Of a stretch of 55,128 nucleotides of DNA, positions 1 through 11,429 are shown piece after piece (within the stretch, counting starts at the first letter, position 1; the number at the start of each line of letters is the position of its first letter). A model generated the notes under the pieces. It had not been told where the DNA came from, made no database searches, and saw only the letters and a list, made by a program, of their open reading frames with translations. Position numbers and translations under genes: made by a program. Source of the DNA: Saccoglossus kowalevskii (lineage: Eukaryota; Hemichordata; Enteropneusta; Harrimaniidae); contig NW_003107089.1 of the NCBI RefSeq assembly GCF_000003605.2, positions 554,658 through 609,785 on the forward strand, given 5' to 3'.

Positions 1-589
1 TTTTTGGATGTTGCAATGGCAGTGGTGGGCCAGGATTTTTTTCCAATTAGTGACGGCACGACCTACTTGTGAAGTATGAACAAAACCAGCGAGCCGTTGC
101 TGGTGAAAAGTTACCCCAAATTTGGGGTTAAATGTCTCGGTAATGAAAACAGATATCAAAAATTCAAATAGTAACTTTGTGCCCACACTCAAGCTGAGTA
201 GAATGAGCTATGTCTGAAGTGTTTTATCCCAAATTTGTAGGAGGAGACACATTTGGCGCGAAGCTATCCAAAAATCAGTTTTTTTGGGCTGTTGCTATGG
301 CAACGGTGGACCAAAAATTTTTTCCAGATTTTTCCTAATAACTAGGGTGAAGGTGTGACCTACCTGCTAAGTTTGAACGAAATCGGCCAAGCCAAAAAAA
401 TCACAGAAGAAATAATACGTGAAAACACTGGAAATGTACACACACAGACACACAAAACGACAAAAGTGATTATAAGGGCAATCCTAGCGGAGCGGATCGC
501 CAACAAAAGTGATTATAAGGGCAATCCTAGCGGAGCGGATCGCCAACAAAAGTGATTATAAGGGCAATCCTAGCGGAGCGGATCGCCAA
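1..589. repeat. Dispersed repeat with two diverged long monomers and a tripled hairpin tail
   Basis: Two related blocks can be seen, 1-110 and about 277-400. Both run through a T-rich stretch, a GTTGC-ATGGCA-GGTGG core, a TTTTTTCCA tract and a GACCTAC motif. They are followed by an ACACACAGACACAC microsatellite (439-456) and then three perfect 43-bp copies starting at 461, 504 and 547. Each 43-bp unit contains a stem of 8 (GGCAATCC against GGATCGCC, one mismatch) at 477-501, 520-544 and 563-587. Internal tandem monomers, a microsatellite and a terminal hairpin are the layout of Helitron/Helentron-derived non-autonomous elements. The family assignment is inference; the repeats are seen directly. 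Confidence 0.6.
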
Positions 590-713
590 TACTAGTACTA
601 CGTTAAATCGTGCAGACAAGCCTCAAATAAGGTGGTAGTGTAAAAGTTCCCTATGTAAACATACTATAAAAGTCAACAATAGCACGTCACAAAACACGTA
701 CAAGGTGTGCATG

Positions 714-833
714 TGACCTGGTTTGACCCCACTTGGATGACTCATCGTTGTGTGATTTGTGTGGTGCTATAAAAGCCCTGATCTCATTACGAATCAGTCA
801 CTTGCAGTTATTACTACACCAACAGCCTTACAG
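714..833 (+). promoter_or_regulatory. Promoter and untranslated first exon of P450 copy 1
   Basis: A TATAAAAG box sits at 768-775. An AP-1-type TGACTCA lies 24 bp upstream of it (738-744). A direct repeat of nuclear-receptor half sites spaced by three (TGACCT-ggt-TTGACC) lies at 714-728. Transcription would start near 796, giving an untranslated exon that ends CCTTACAG before a GTACG donor at 834. The matching acceptor is CTCTACAG at 2161-2168, so the rest of the 5'UTR is 2169-2206. The same block precedes copies 2 and 3, which is the main evidence that it is the real promoter. Factor identities are inferred from motif shape only. Confidence 0.65.
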
Positions 834-2168
834 GTACGTTTTATGAGTTATGATATGCTCTATAAGTGGTGGAATGTTGTATATACGATAATTCATGATA
901 TGTTATGTCAAACACACTTTGAATTGCGATAACATTCAGTTTATAGCACGTACCTACAGTGGGACAGTAGTTAGTTGTGAGTGTACTCATGAGTTGTGCA
1001 ACAAGGTGTATGGTTAGGTTCACATAAAACACGTAATACTGTACTGAGCGTGGTTACCGTGCTAGACTATATACATCTAACAACTGTCTGTGTATAAACA
1101 GCAACGACTGTACAGCGGATGGACAACACATCTGCCGTACAGGCGTGACCTACAAACGGTGACAAATTGACAATGGGGTCTGATTCAAATTTAACTGTTA
1201 CACTGACATCGGTTTTGCCACTTTCTCTTTCTGACCCTCAGTAACTAAGAAGTTTAATAACTTTCAAACTATAGGGCAGTGGTCGTCGCGCTGCGCATGT
1301 GCGACCTTGAAAAACATTGATTTTCCCACAATCCAAAGCGTTCTTCTAATAGAAATCACAAGAACGAGCTTTGACCTGGGCGCGAATTCTACTGATTTTC
1401 GTCAATACCTTCCAATCACCTAAAATACATAATTAAAGCTCGGTAACGTCTTAGTTTATACTCGTTGATCTGCCCAAAAAACAATGTCGCCATCTTTGTT
1501 TATATGATATCCATATATCTCGCGCCCTTTAATAGTTCCGGTTAACCCGCAACAAAATATTCACACGCCGTTGAACTATTGTTTAGAATCAACAACTTGC
1601 ATGTTTCAGGTGAAGATTTTAAACAATTACATATATAACAGGAATTTGATAAATAGGTTGTTTACTTATTGTATTTAGTAATGGAAACTTTGCAAGACTT
1701 TAACCGTGAGACATATCCCTGGTAATCACGTGATCGTGTCAACGACTGCAGCGATTGGCTGATCACATATTTACTCCGCCACACCTTAGTGTTTTGACTT
1801 TGAATATAGAGAGTTTGTAACCTTAGTGAGGGGGAGAACGAGAGAGCGGTACAGCAAGTGGTTACCTCAGCTGACTGCTTGTGTGAATAAAGCTGGAACT
1901 ATCTGTAATGAACTTATGTGTATTCATTTGGGTCGAATCTGGTATCTCTACGTGTAAGTGACATCAGGTAAGCGAGAGGAAGTTCCCCGATCCCTGAACA
2001 CAACGCTTGTGTTCACAGCAATCATGGTTACTAACCGTGCATCAATATACTCGACTGAGAGCTAGTCTATTCAACAATGAAATGAGTGAATTTTTCTACA
2101 AGGTAAATAGTCCATATTTAATCACCATGTGTAGTTGTGCTGACGATTTGATTTTGTTTTCTCTACAG
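834..2168 (+). other. 5'UTR intron of P450 copy 1, with a copy-specific insert
   Basis: The first 330 bases (834-1163) match the 5'UTR introns of the other two copies. From about 1170 to 2000 the sequence is unrelated to the corresponding part of copies 2 and 3. It contains an AATAAA-bearing stretch (about 1887-1892) followed by GTCGAATCTGG-type sequence and TGACATCAGG, which resembles the end of an LTR. No reverse transcriptase or second LTR is visible, so a solo LTR is only a suggestion. The last 100 bases before the acceptor again match the other copies. Confidence 0.4.
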
Positions 2169-2206
2169 ACTCGCATTAAAGTATATTGACAATCCACACT
2201 GTAATC

Positions 2207-5200
2207 ATGTTGCTGGAAAGCATATAATCTGTTAGTCTGACGTATAAATTGATAGCGGTTGTCGTAATCCTATTGGTTGCTCTAATGATATGGAGCATCC
2301 ATCGACCATCTGGTATGCCCCCTGGACCACGTGGTTTTCCAATTATCGGCAGTATGCTATGTAAGTATCATGACACTTGTTTCAATATACATGAAGTGCC
2401 AGATTAATTATAATAAGTAGTGTAGCGCATGAATACTAATTAAAACAAAACTGTGTCGGATTTAATTTAGAACTCTAATGACTTTCAGTAAAAGTAATTT
2501 ATTATACCATTTATAGTATAGTTTTAATAATCGTTGATTGAAAATGCACACGTCAAGCTGAACAATTTGTTGGCCAAATGTTTAGCAGAAACTTTAATTC
2601 AATCAAAATATTGGTGATTGTGCCTATATTGAATTAGTTTGCCCACATTTCCCCTTTAAATTGTTTCGGGAAAAAAACTGCAGCACTCTATTCATCTATA
2701 CTTTACAGCTTTGACTGACAATTTACACCTGGACTTTTTGCAAATGGCTAAGGAGTACGGAGACATATTCACCATCAAGATAGGCAGTCACCAAGTGGTA
2801 ATCGTGAATAGCTATGAACTGATCAAAGAAACATTGGTAAAAAAGTCGACTGATTTCGCCGGGAGACCGCAGACGTTTACGGGTAGGTTGTAAGAATCAA
2901 ATCTAATAGAGATTGATGTATTGACGACAAACATTTACTGAATGTTTGCTCGTCCCAATGCAATTTTATATATATGATGATTCGGATCGATTCAAACTTG
3001 TATTACATTTATATCGAACATAACTTTCATTATCAAGGCCATCCATTTGTGTGCATTCCTGATGTTTAAATAACATTTTTGGTTTTTCTTACAAATTCAG
3101 CATTCTGTTATATAAGATTTCCCTGCAGATTAAAGGGGGTTTTACGCATTTTGAACACATTTCTAATACGAAAAATCAAGTAAAAATATGAATGTAAGTG
3201 CTGGTAAACGTCTGCAATTATGTTTTCATAAATATATTCATAACCGATTGATTGTGAGTATTCAAATTGGTTGAAAGAGCTTTGAGTCATCTGCTATTCA
3301 CACACTGATTAATACAATACAGGAAATGTGGGATCTGAGGGATTTAAAGACATAGCCTTCAGTGATTATAGTCCTTCATGGAAACTGCATAGAAAGATCG
3401 CACACCAAGCAATAAGGTATCCACAATTCTCTTGCTATGATTTGAATTACAAGATTTATTTGTCTGGTATACTGGTACGACTTCCCGAACGAGCTCCCTA
3501 GACCTTTACAAAACGTGTAGGTCCACAACGCTTGTTTGGTAAATTTATCGAAGGTCACTCTATACATTCAACATATATCTACTTAAATTGGTGAACATAA
3601 TAATGAGGCATTGTAGATATATGTAGATAGGTTTTAGGTTAATATAGACTTGTTTGACGACGACTGTATAATAGTGCTGATCAGTCTTATAATGATTGTT
3701 GATTGTCTATGGCAATCTCAGTTGAGCTTGCATATGCATATAAATTACAGAGACGATTCTGGTTTATATAAAGTCCCTGGGACAGCTGCTCATGCCACAG
3801 CCACACAACTCTACATAATGGTTTATAAATGAAGTAAAATCAAAATAAAAGCATTTTATATCTATTTAATATTTGATATCGTCTTACATATTGATGACAT
3901 ACCACATAATTGAAATTAACTTTGTTTGTCATGTTTGCTTTTCTGATTTTCAAATACGTTTCCTACAATTTGAAAAACAAACTAGCACTGTTTGTTTCCC
4001 CGTCATGAAGTTCCCAAACAGTCGTGATATAACTCTCATGACATTTTATTTTCAGAAATTATGCCAGTGGCGATAAACTAGAAGACATGATGCGCAAAGA
4101 CGCAATTCCTTTACTGACACAGATACTGGAAGACAATGAAGGAAAAGTTATTGCCCCAAGACCTCTTTTATTTTTAACTGTTAACAACATCGTTGCTCAA
4201 TTCTGCTTTGGTCAAAAGTAAGTGTACTTAAATGTTTCAATTTTATCGTCTTTGCTATGTATGAATCTTATACAGACGAAAGTGTGCTCCAATTATCATG
4301 AATTATCACGGCATGTTATAATTTTCAAAAGGTTTCAAAATTAACACATACAATAACGTGTCACATCTGACACATACACGTGTCGTCAAATTTGAAATAC
4401 ATGATAAAATTATATGACAAATTTCATGAAATGAAATAACATTTTTACGTGATTTATTTTCTACATTTTGGAGGGACATATTTAACCCGATTGATCTAGG
4501 GTTTGTGAAGAAACTGATAAGATATTGTATATGTAAATCAGTATAGCAGTAGTCGATTCATTAATGTCCATTCTAGGTATACACTTGATGATCCAGAGCT
4601 TAAAGCCTTCATGGACCTTATAGACGAGTTTGCAAATGTGATTGGAAAAGGTCTAGTGGCAGATGTGATTCCATGGGCGGCCATATTTCCAACTTCAGCT
4701 GCTCGGAAAATGGACAAAGTCAATAACAAATATCTTGGTATGATTTACAAGAAGTTTTACGAGCATAGGCAGAGATTTGATGAAGGTATTTGCAATGTTC
4801 TTGTATAATTGCATAGGTTAAATGCTCTTGTTTGTATTAAATCGAGAAAAAATTCCGTTAGATAAATTATTATTTGAAAGGATTATTATTTTCTATGGAT
4901 AATTTTGGAGCATTGTATGTACTCGTAATCAGGAATGGTATTCGAAAATATATAAAAACAGGAATGCGACAATCTAATTGGTCGAGACGAATTTGATGGA
5001 TTGTATTACTTAAATAAACATGTGTTCACTATATATATATGCATGCAGATTGTATTGCACTTAACTTTTCATGTATTTCTAGATAATTTGAATGACCTCA
5101 TTGACTATTTACTCGATGCTCAACGCCAAGCCAAGGAAGAAAATGCTGACAACATTAATAGTCTGACAGATACACATTTGGTGCAAACAGTTTCTGACAT

Positions 5201-6256
5201 TTTTGGAGGTTGGTCGATAAATGCCACACATTTTCCGAATTGTAAATGCATAAATGGTATATTTTTCATTATTATTATTAAGTTATTTACTTAATATTGT
5301 AACATCTATATTTTACTACAGCTGGTATTGATACGACCACCCATACAATGGATTGGTCAATCATCTTCCTCACCCGATACCCGGATGTACAGGCTAAAGT
5401 TGCTAGGGAAATCCATGAAGTAATTGGAAGAGACAGGCTGCCCTTAATATCAGACCGACCCAATCTACCATACTGTGATGCGGTTATCCACGAACTGATG
5501 AGAATACGTACTGTTGTACCGATGTCTGTTCCACACAAAGCATTGGTGGACTCAAGTATTGGTAATATATTATATTCTATTATATTATATTCTATTGCAA
5601 TAACAATAATATATAAAACTAAAACTGACAATTTTGGAACAATATAATCAAATTCTGTTTATTGTTAGGTGGATATCTGATCCCAAAGAATACATGGGTA
5701 ATGGTTAATTTATGGGCTGTACAGATGGATGAAAAACACTGGGATAACCCGCAAGAGTTTAGACCAGGTATGTTTACCGAGTAATGAAATGGTGAGGGGT
5801 TGTTGCTTAACATTGTATGAAGGTATTTGATCAGATATTTCTTACATGCAAAGTGTTTATTTTCTTTATAATCATAACAAACATGACTGTTATATTTTAA
5901 ACTTAAATATTAATTTTACAAAATCCATGAAAAACTAAATATTAATGAAAAGTAAATTTATTGTATCACATAAATTATATAACAATATCTATCTGTATAT
6001 TTCAGAGAGATTCATAGATAAAGACGGCTCACTCAAAGCAAAACAGGACAACTTCATTCCATTCTCAGCGGGTCGTCGTGTCTGTCTTGGGGAGTCCCTA
6101 GCTAAGCCAGAGATATTTCTGATGTTCACTTCTTTGTATCAAAGTTTCGCGTTTTCACAAGTGCCTGGTAAAGCCTTACCAAGTCTCAAAGGAAATGTTG
6201 CTTCGCTTGTTCTTAGAGCGCCTGAATATGAAGTAGTAGTTAAAAAAAGAATATAG
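2207..6256 (+). CDS. CYP17-like cytochrome P450, copy 1, with a nonsense codon at position 7
   Basis: Microsomal heme-thiolate monooxygenase of the CYP17/CYP1-like clade. Nine exons: 2207-2360, 2709-2882, 3323-3416, 4056-4217, 4577-4785, 5083-5208, 5322-5561, 5669-5767, 6006-6256. All have GT-AG borders and matching phases (503 codons with the stop; human CYP17A1 is 508 aa). Visible are the PPGP hinge (residues 38-41), the I-helix AGIDTT (307-312), ExxR (E364-R367), VPHKALVDSSIG, which closely resembles CYP17, PERF across exons 8/9, and the heme loop FSAGRRVCLG (439-448, Cys446). The oddity is TAA at 2225-2227 where copies 2 and 3 read TTA (Leu7). This truncates the N-terminal membrane anchor. 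The next in-frame ATG is 2285, after the anchor. Everything downstream is open, so this is a very recent pseudogene, a null allele, or a base-call error. Substrate is unknown; steroid chemistry should not be assumed from the resemblance. Confidence 0.85.
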
Positions 6257-7385
6257 TTTTAGCATTTACTTTAGTTCAACTTTATTATTATCATCATCAG
6301 AATGTATTTATCGATTAATAACGTGAACGATAAGATGTTGTAATAGCTAGTAATGAATATATAATAAGTAGCTAACTGTTGTGATGATGTGAAACCAATT
6401 TGCTGGTATGATAGTTAGAATAGATGTGCATTTACAGGAAATATAAGTGACGTTTTGCTTCTCATACAGGAAAACTTGATAAATAATGCAGTGGTGTGGT
6501 ATGTGTTATGATAGTTCAATACCACAACAAAAATATATATTTGTTAAACGTTTACATAATAAATAATGCTTTCGAAGACATACTTAAAATATTCTTTAAA
6601 ATAGAAAACAAATATTTGACCATAAAATCTATTGCATATGGCAAACTTCGCCAGTGTACGAAATAAATCGCAAAACAAAGTTATGTAAGACACAGGTTTC
6701 GAAATGACGGGCGCGAATACAGCCTACAGTATCGTAACACCGTACTTCTGTACTGTACTTTAAAGGAGATTGACAGAGGGTAGTTGATTCTTGCAACATA
6801 GTTACGGTACATTTAATTGCTACCTTATGATGAGGAACAAATAAAGATATATTACAGATCTAACTTATTTAGATTGTCAATCGACGGTTCAGTGTAATAG
6901 GGTGTTCGTAAATATTCTGTGCCATCTGTTTGAGAATTCATTTGGGATACCTTCACAGAAAACATACCAATAATACAGTAAATTCCTTTTAACAAATCCA
7001 AATTCATCTGAAATTAGATAAGGATTAACGCGATTTCAAACGAACCTTTCTACAACTGTATATAATCAGTATTGTATTTCTTTGTGGGTATTGCACATTT
7101 ACACTGTAAAATTATATTACTGGCTTAATTGAAACAAACTTGGAGAGATGTCGAAAATTACGTCATAAGTGCCGAAATATGTTAAAATTGCATGGAATTG
7201 ATTAATCAAATAAGAAAACAAGTTCAAGATAATTACTTCAAAATTTAAATAATAATTGTTAATTTATTTGCAGCATTTTTACAGTAGTAGAACGTACATA
7301 TATAAATGTATTATTTCACTAGTTCTAGTAATGTGTTGTGTCTCTGATTTTCTGATTTAAATATATATCACCCCCTCCTCAGTGG

Positions 7386-7470
7386 TACGTTTTCACTAGT
7401 GCATGGTAAAAGGTTTCCCCGGTCTTACAGGAATGCCGGTCATTTGTGCGTATGAAGGTAATAGTGAGGA
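7386..7470 (+). pseudogene. Relic of a P450 last exon
   Basis: The stretch aligns with the end of exon 9 of the neighbouring P450 genes (for example 14807-14895). It shares CGTTTTCAC-AGT-C, GGTAAA, CC-GGTCT, GGAATGC and GTATGAAG-TAATAGT in the same order. The section encoding the LRAPE region is deleted, and the frame is broken. No heme loop or upstream exon is recognisable nearby. It is most simply the remains of another array member between copies 1 and 2. Confidence 0.5.
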
Positions 7471-8160
7471 AATAATAAATAAATTTTTAATACATTCATA
7501 TATTTTCTATATAATACTAAATTTGTTGGTGCACACCAGGGATGTGAATATGGTATTCGTAACATTTTGAAAATTAAACCCCAAAATCGTATTACTTGCT
7601 ATCTTTTAAATGTAATATTACAAGAATTTATCAGCTATTTATACATATTACACTCATTTTAAACGATTAGCTTTTCTAGATCTTCCACATTTGGATGGTA
7701 TTTTTGATTAATAATATTGTTATAATTATAAGACACGTTTTTGTTTTGTTTTTCTTGGTCATACAAAAATCGTAATAAAAGTATTATTATTTCATGAATA
7801 TTATTTCTGGTTGGATGAGTTGGAGAATTTATGCAACGAGTCGGGAGCGTAGAATGACACTGGTTATCTCACGCTCCCAGCGGCCATAGATTCGAGATAC
7901 TCGTGTAGAAACGTCGTCTCGTTACCTTTACCTCCGTGTCTTAGTTCAATGGCGTTGACGTAGGAGAATGACATTTTACAATCTGAAGCGACAAGCCTTA
8001 TTTAGTGCCGTGACTTATGATTTAGTAACCCGACCAGATAATGCAAATCAATGGACTAGCCAGATAAAGCCCTTTTCTGTCACAGTATTTGGACGAACCT
8101 TGATATATGGCCTGATAAAGTTTGCATATTTTCGGCGCCCTGATCACGTGTGCATACAAA

Positions 8161-8219
8161 GCTGTTGCTGTTGTTGTTGTTGTTGTTGTTGTTGTTATTG
8201 TTATTGTTATTGTTATTGT
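8161..8219 (+). repeat. TGT/TAT trinucleotide microsatellite
   Basis: A run of TGT units changes into TATTGT units. It makes a spurious poly-cysteine and tyrosine/cysteine reading frame that should not be taken as protein. Confidence 0.9.
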
Positions 8220-8744
8220 AAAACAGCTGTTACGAGATCAATGTTTGTCCATACGTGGTAAGCGCCGATTGTAAAAAAGTTACATATTTGGTACAGACAT
8301 TAGTGTTGACCTTAATTAATGAAACTGCTAGAGAATCGTAAGTAGGATTTCATTACAAGGCGTACCATGTGTTTTTTTATTTTAGTTTTTTCATTACATT
8401 GCAATGTTTGTTATGAATGTTCTTTAAATGTATTTAACTGTAATTTTAATCTTATTTGTATTTTTTATTTAACTGTCATCTATTATGTTTCATACTGGCT
8501 TTGTTGTGAATATATTGTTTACATGAGTTAGAGTGCTTGAATCATGTTTTCTTTGATGACGTAAGAGAAAATACGTTACACCGTCGTGAATATGGCTGAG
8601 ACAACGTCGACGACCAAATTGCAAGAGCTGTTGTAAGCGTATTTGTGTCCCACACTGAATTTTAGAGATTAGCTCTCCATTCCAACACGTTTATATGTAT
8701 GTATATTATTATGACATTTTAGAATTTTTAAAAAAGTACATAAA

Positions 8745-9540
8745 CGAGGACAGAAGTGTATGGTCAGCCCAGGGTTAGTAACTATGGTTAGTTTAAACAT
8801 TGCCTATCTACAAGTCGGTGCCATCTAGTGGTCGTCATGTCAACGTCTCTTTTAGCATTGCTGGTGTAAAACTGAATCTCGTCCTTTTAACTACCGTGCC
8901 GAACTTACGTCGACGTAACATTTTCTAGAGAGAACACGGTATACAGTATAGCATAGAAACATAGATTATGAATTTTACGATTTATATAGATTGGTTTTAC
9001 ATATGCCTGTGACTTCTGCCTTACTGACCCGGTCGTATAATTTATTTCATGGGTATGGGACAGTGTATTTTATTTGTGTATATATGGGACAGTGTAGCTC
9101 CGTTGGTCGTCGCACGTAATTCTCTTAATTCACACATATTTATAATATCGCATGTTTTATATGGTCGCAATAAATTTAATACACTTTCACTTTTAGAATC
9201 TGTGGCAAAAAATGGCAACTTTACACATTACATTGAAAAACTAATTAATTGAATCGAATTTACACTCCGCTTACTTCTGTTTATACGAGTATACAGCCGC
9301 AATAAAAATACCCAATCAAGATGAACGGCGTACATCATGACCACGTGAGAATACGTCACTAACATTTTCATATACTAGTACTACGTTAAATCGTGCAGAC
9401 AAGCCTCAAATGAGGTGGTAGTGCAAAAGTTTGCTATGTAAACGTACAATGAAAGTCAACAATAGCACGTAACAAAACACGTACAAAGTGCCCATGTGGC
9501 CGGGCATGACCCCACTTGGATGACTCATCGTTGTATGATT
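8745..9540. repeat. Duplicated upstream flank of P450 copy 2
   Basis: 8745-8965 and 9030-9540 match 15190-15430 and 15550-16040 upstream of copy 3, base for base over long runs (GTATGGTCAGCCCA, CTAGAGAGAACACGG, CACGTGAGAAT). The left edge of the duplicated unit lies close to 8745 and 15185. The block contains a GACCACGTGAG E-box near 9339. No gene is seen in it. Confidence 0.7.
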
Positions 9541-9616
9541 TGTCTGGTGCTATAAAAGCCCTGATCTCATTACGAATCAGTCACTTGCGGTCATTACTAC
9601 ACCAACAGCCTTACAG
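9500..9616 (+). promoter_or_regulatory. Promoter and untranslated first exon of P450 copy 2
   Basis: TATAAAAG is at 9551-9558 and TGACTCA at 9521-9527. The untranslated exon ends TTACAG at 9616 before GTACG. The coding exon is reached through the acceptor at 10925-10926. The direct-repeat nuclear-receptor element present in copies 1 and 3 is altered here (TGGCCGGGCATGACC). The core promoter is conserved but one upstream element is not. Confidence 0.65.
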
Positions 9617-10926
9617 GTACGAGTTATGCGTTATGATATGCTCTATAAATGGTGGTATGTTGTAAATACGATAATTCATGATATGTTATGTCAAACACAC
9701 TTGAATTGTGCTAACATTCAGTTTATAGCACAGTGGGACACGTAGTTGGTTGTGAGTGTACTCACGAGTTGTGAAACAAGGTGTATGGTTAGATTCACAT
9801 AAAACGCGTAATACTGTGCTGAGCGTGGTTATCGCACTGTACCCTGCTAGACTATATACATCTAATGATTTGTGTGTGTTGTATTATTGTATGAACAGCA
9901 GCGAATGTGCTTTGGGTCGACGCCACCTCTTCCGTACAGACGTGGCCTACAAGCGGTGACAATGTACTTGTAAATAGGGTCGGGTTAAAATCGGTAGGTT
10001 CATGGGTTCACGTAGGCGTAGATGTCTAGATTACTATTGAAAGAATCAATCCGTGTATGGATAATCAAAGGTGTTAATCAATGACCATAGGCGGTCGTGT
10101 TTAAATTTGGTTCCCGGACACATGTATTTAATTGACTTGTGATTGTTCGGTCCCTTAAGTGAATTGTGCTTTTATTGTACATCGACCAGTTTCCGGTATA
10201 TCTCGGCTTCTAGTGATTATACAGAAGTAAATCGCACCACATTAGGGCAGAACATTGTTATAACAATCAGTGAAATCATGATATGAATCCAGTCTGTATA
10301 GGGTAAATCATAATTTGCAACCATGCACAGTTTTTGACTCCATATTTTGACCGTATTTGTTCTATTGTTTGCTCCTTATGATGTAATTATAGGAAAGTGT
10401 CCAGTTCACGCAAACTTCCCCTCCCCTGTGTTGTGCGTCATGCAAAGGGATAATGCTTCACTGTGTCGTACGTCTTGCCAAGTGAACGGGAATTTATTTA
10501 GAGAAACTCCAATTATGTTTTACTAGATAAACATATGTTATTCTATCCCAAGATCCATTTTTTGTAGTACCATTAATAATTTTTTTTCGAAACTACGATA
10601 ATTATTATCGCAACTGACGATTTAATAGTTACAATTCTATGACACCCCAACAATATACGTCGACTATTTACAATGTTGTTATTGCTCTATAATGTACGCA
10701 CACCCTCAATAATGTCAGTGTTTTACCAACCCTCAACTATTGTATAAGTAATAAGTTTCAACATGTTCGCCAAACTGTGAATAACAATAACTCTGGCTAA
10801 CTCGCAACAAGATACACTATAATACCCAACAATGATGAAATGAATGAATCACTCCGCAAAGCAAATGGTCCATATTTAATCACCATGTGTAGTTGTGCTG
10901 ACGATTTGATTTTGTTTTCTCTACAG
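9617..10926 (+). other. 5'UTR intron of P450 copy 2
   Basis: Non-coding. It aligns along nearly its whole length with the later part of the copy 3 5'UTR intron (17340-18574), with a few small indels. Its first 340 bases also match copy 1. Short open frames here are not conserved as protein between copies. Confidence 0.6.
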
Positions 10927-10964
10927 ACTCGCATTAAAGTATATTGACAATCCACACTGTAATC

Positions 10965-11341
10965 ATGTTGCTGGAAAGCATATTATCTGTTAGTCTGACT
11001 TATAAATTGATAGCGGTTGTCGTAATCCTATTGGTTGCTCTAATGATATGGAGCATCCATCGACCATCTGGTATGCCCCCTGGACCACGTGGTTTTCCAA
11101 TTATTGGTAGTATGCTATGTAAGTATCATGGTTTCAATAATTACGTTAATAAAAGTTGATATTAGTTTCTGTGTAGATGCATATGCCACAACGTTTTTGC
11201 AACTTGTAGCATTAGTAGTGTTCCTTGTCGTCTTTTGAGCAGATAAATATTGTACCTGATTTATGTTGGCAAATGGACTTGTTGTAAATAGGCATGAAGG
11301 GTCAGATTATTTAAGGATCACTTAATGCAATAAATAAATAA

Positions 11342-11429
<88 letters not shown>

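Larger units (their letters stand above)
6257..8740. other. Intergenic region between P450 copies 1 and 2
   Basis: The first about 220 bases match the 3' flanks of copies 2 and 3. Then 6480-6900 matches only the 3' flank of copy 3 (22620-22940). An AATAAA lies near 6839. A P450 exon relic sits near 7.4 kb. A TGT/TAT microsatellite sits near 8.2 kb. I see no other gene. A short ATG-led open stretch with a donor-like end lies near 8592 but has no partner exon. Confidence 0.5.

Noticed and set aside
5287..5631. 114-codon minus-strand frame opposite P450 exon 7
   Set aside because: It is an antisense shadow; it recurs opposite the same exon in copies 2 and 3 simply because the exon is conserved.
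7968..8261. 97-codon frame with a poly-cysteine stretch
   Set aside because: The composition comes from the TGT/TAT microsatellite; there is no conserved motif.
8592..8634. ATG-led open stretch (MAETTSTTKLQEL) followed by GTAAGC, as a first coding exon
   Set aside because: No in-phase partner exon is visible before the next P450 promoter, and nothing similar precedes the other copies.
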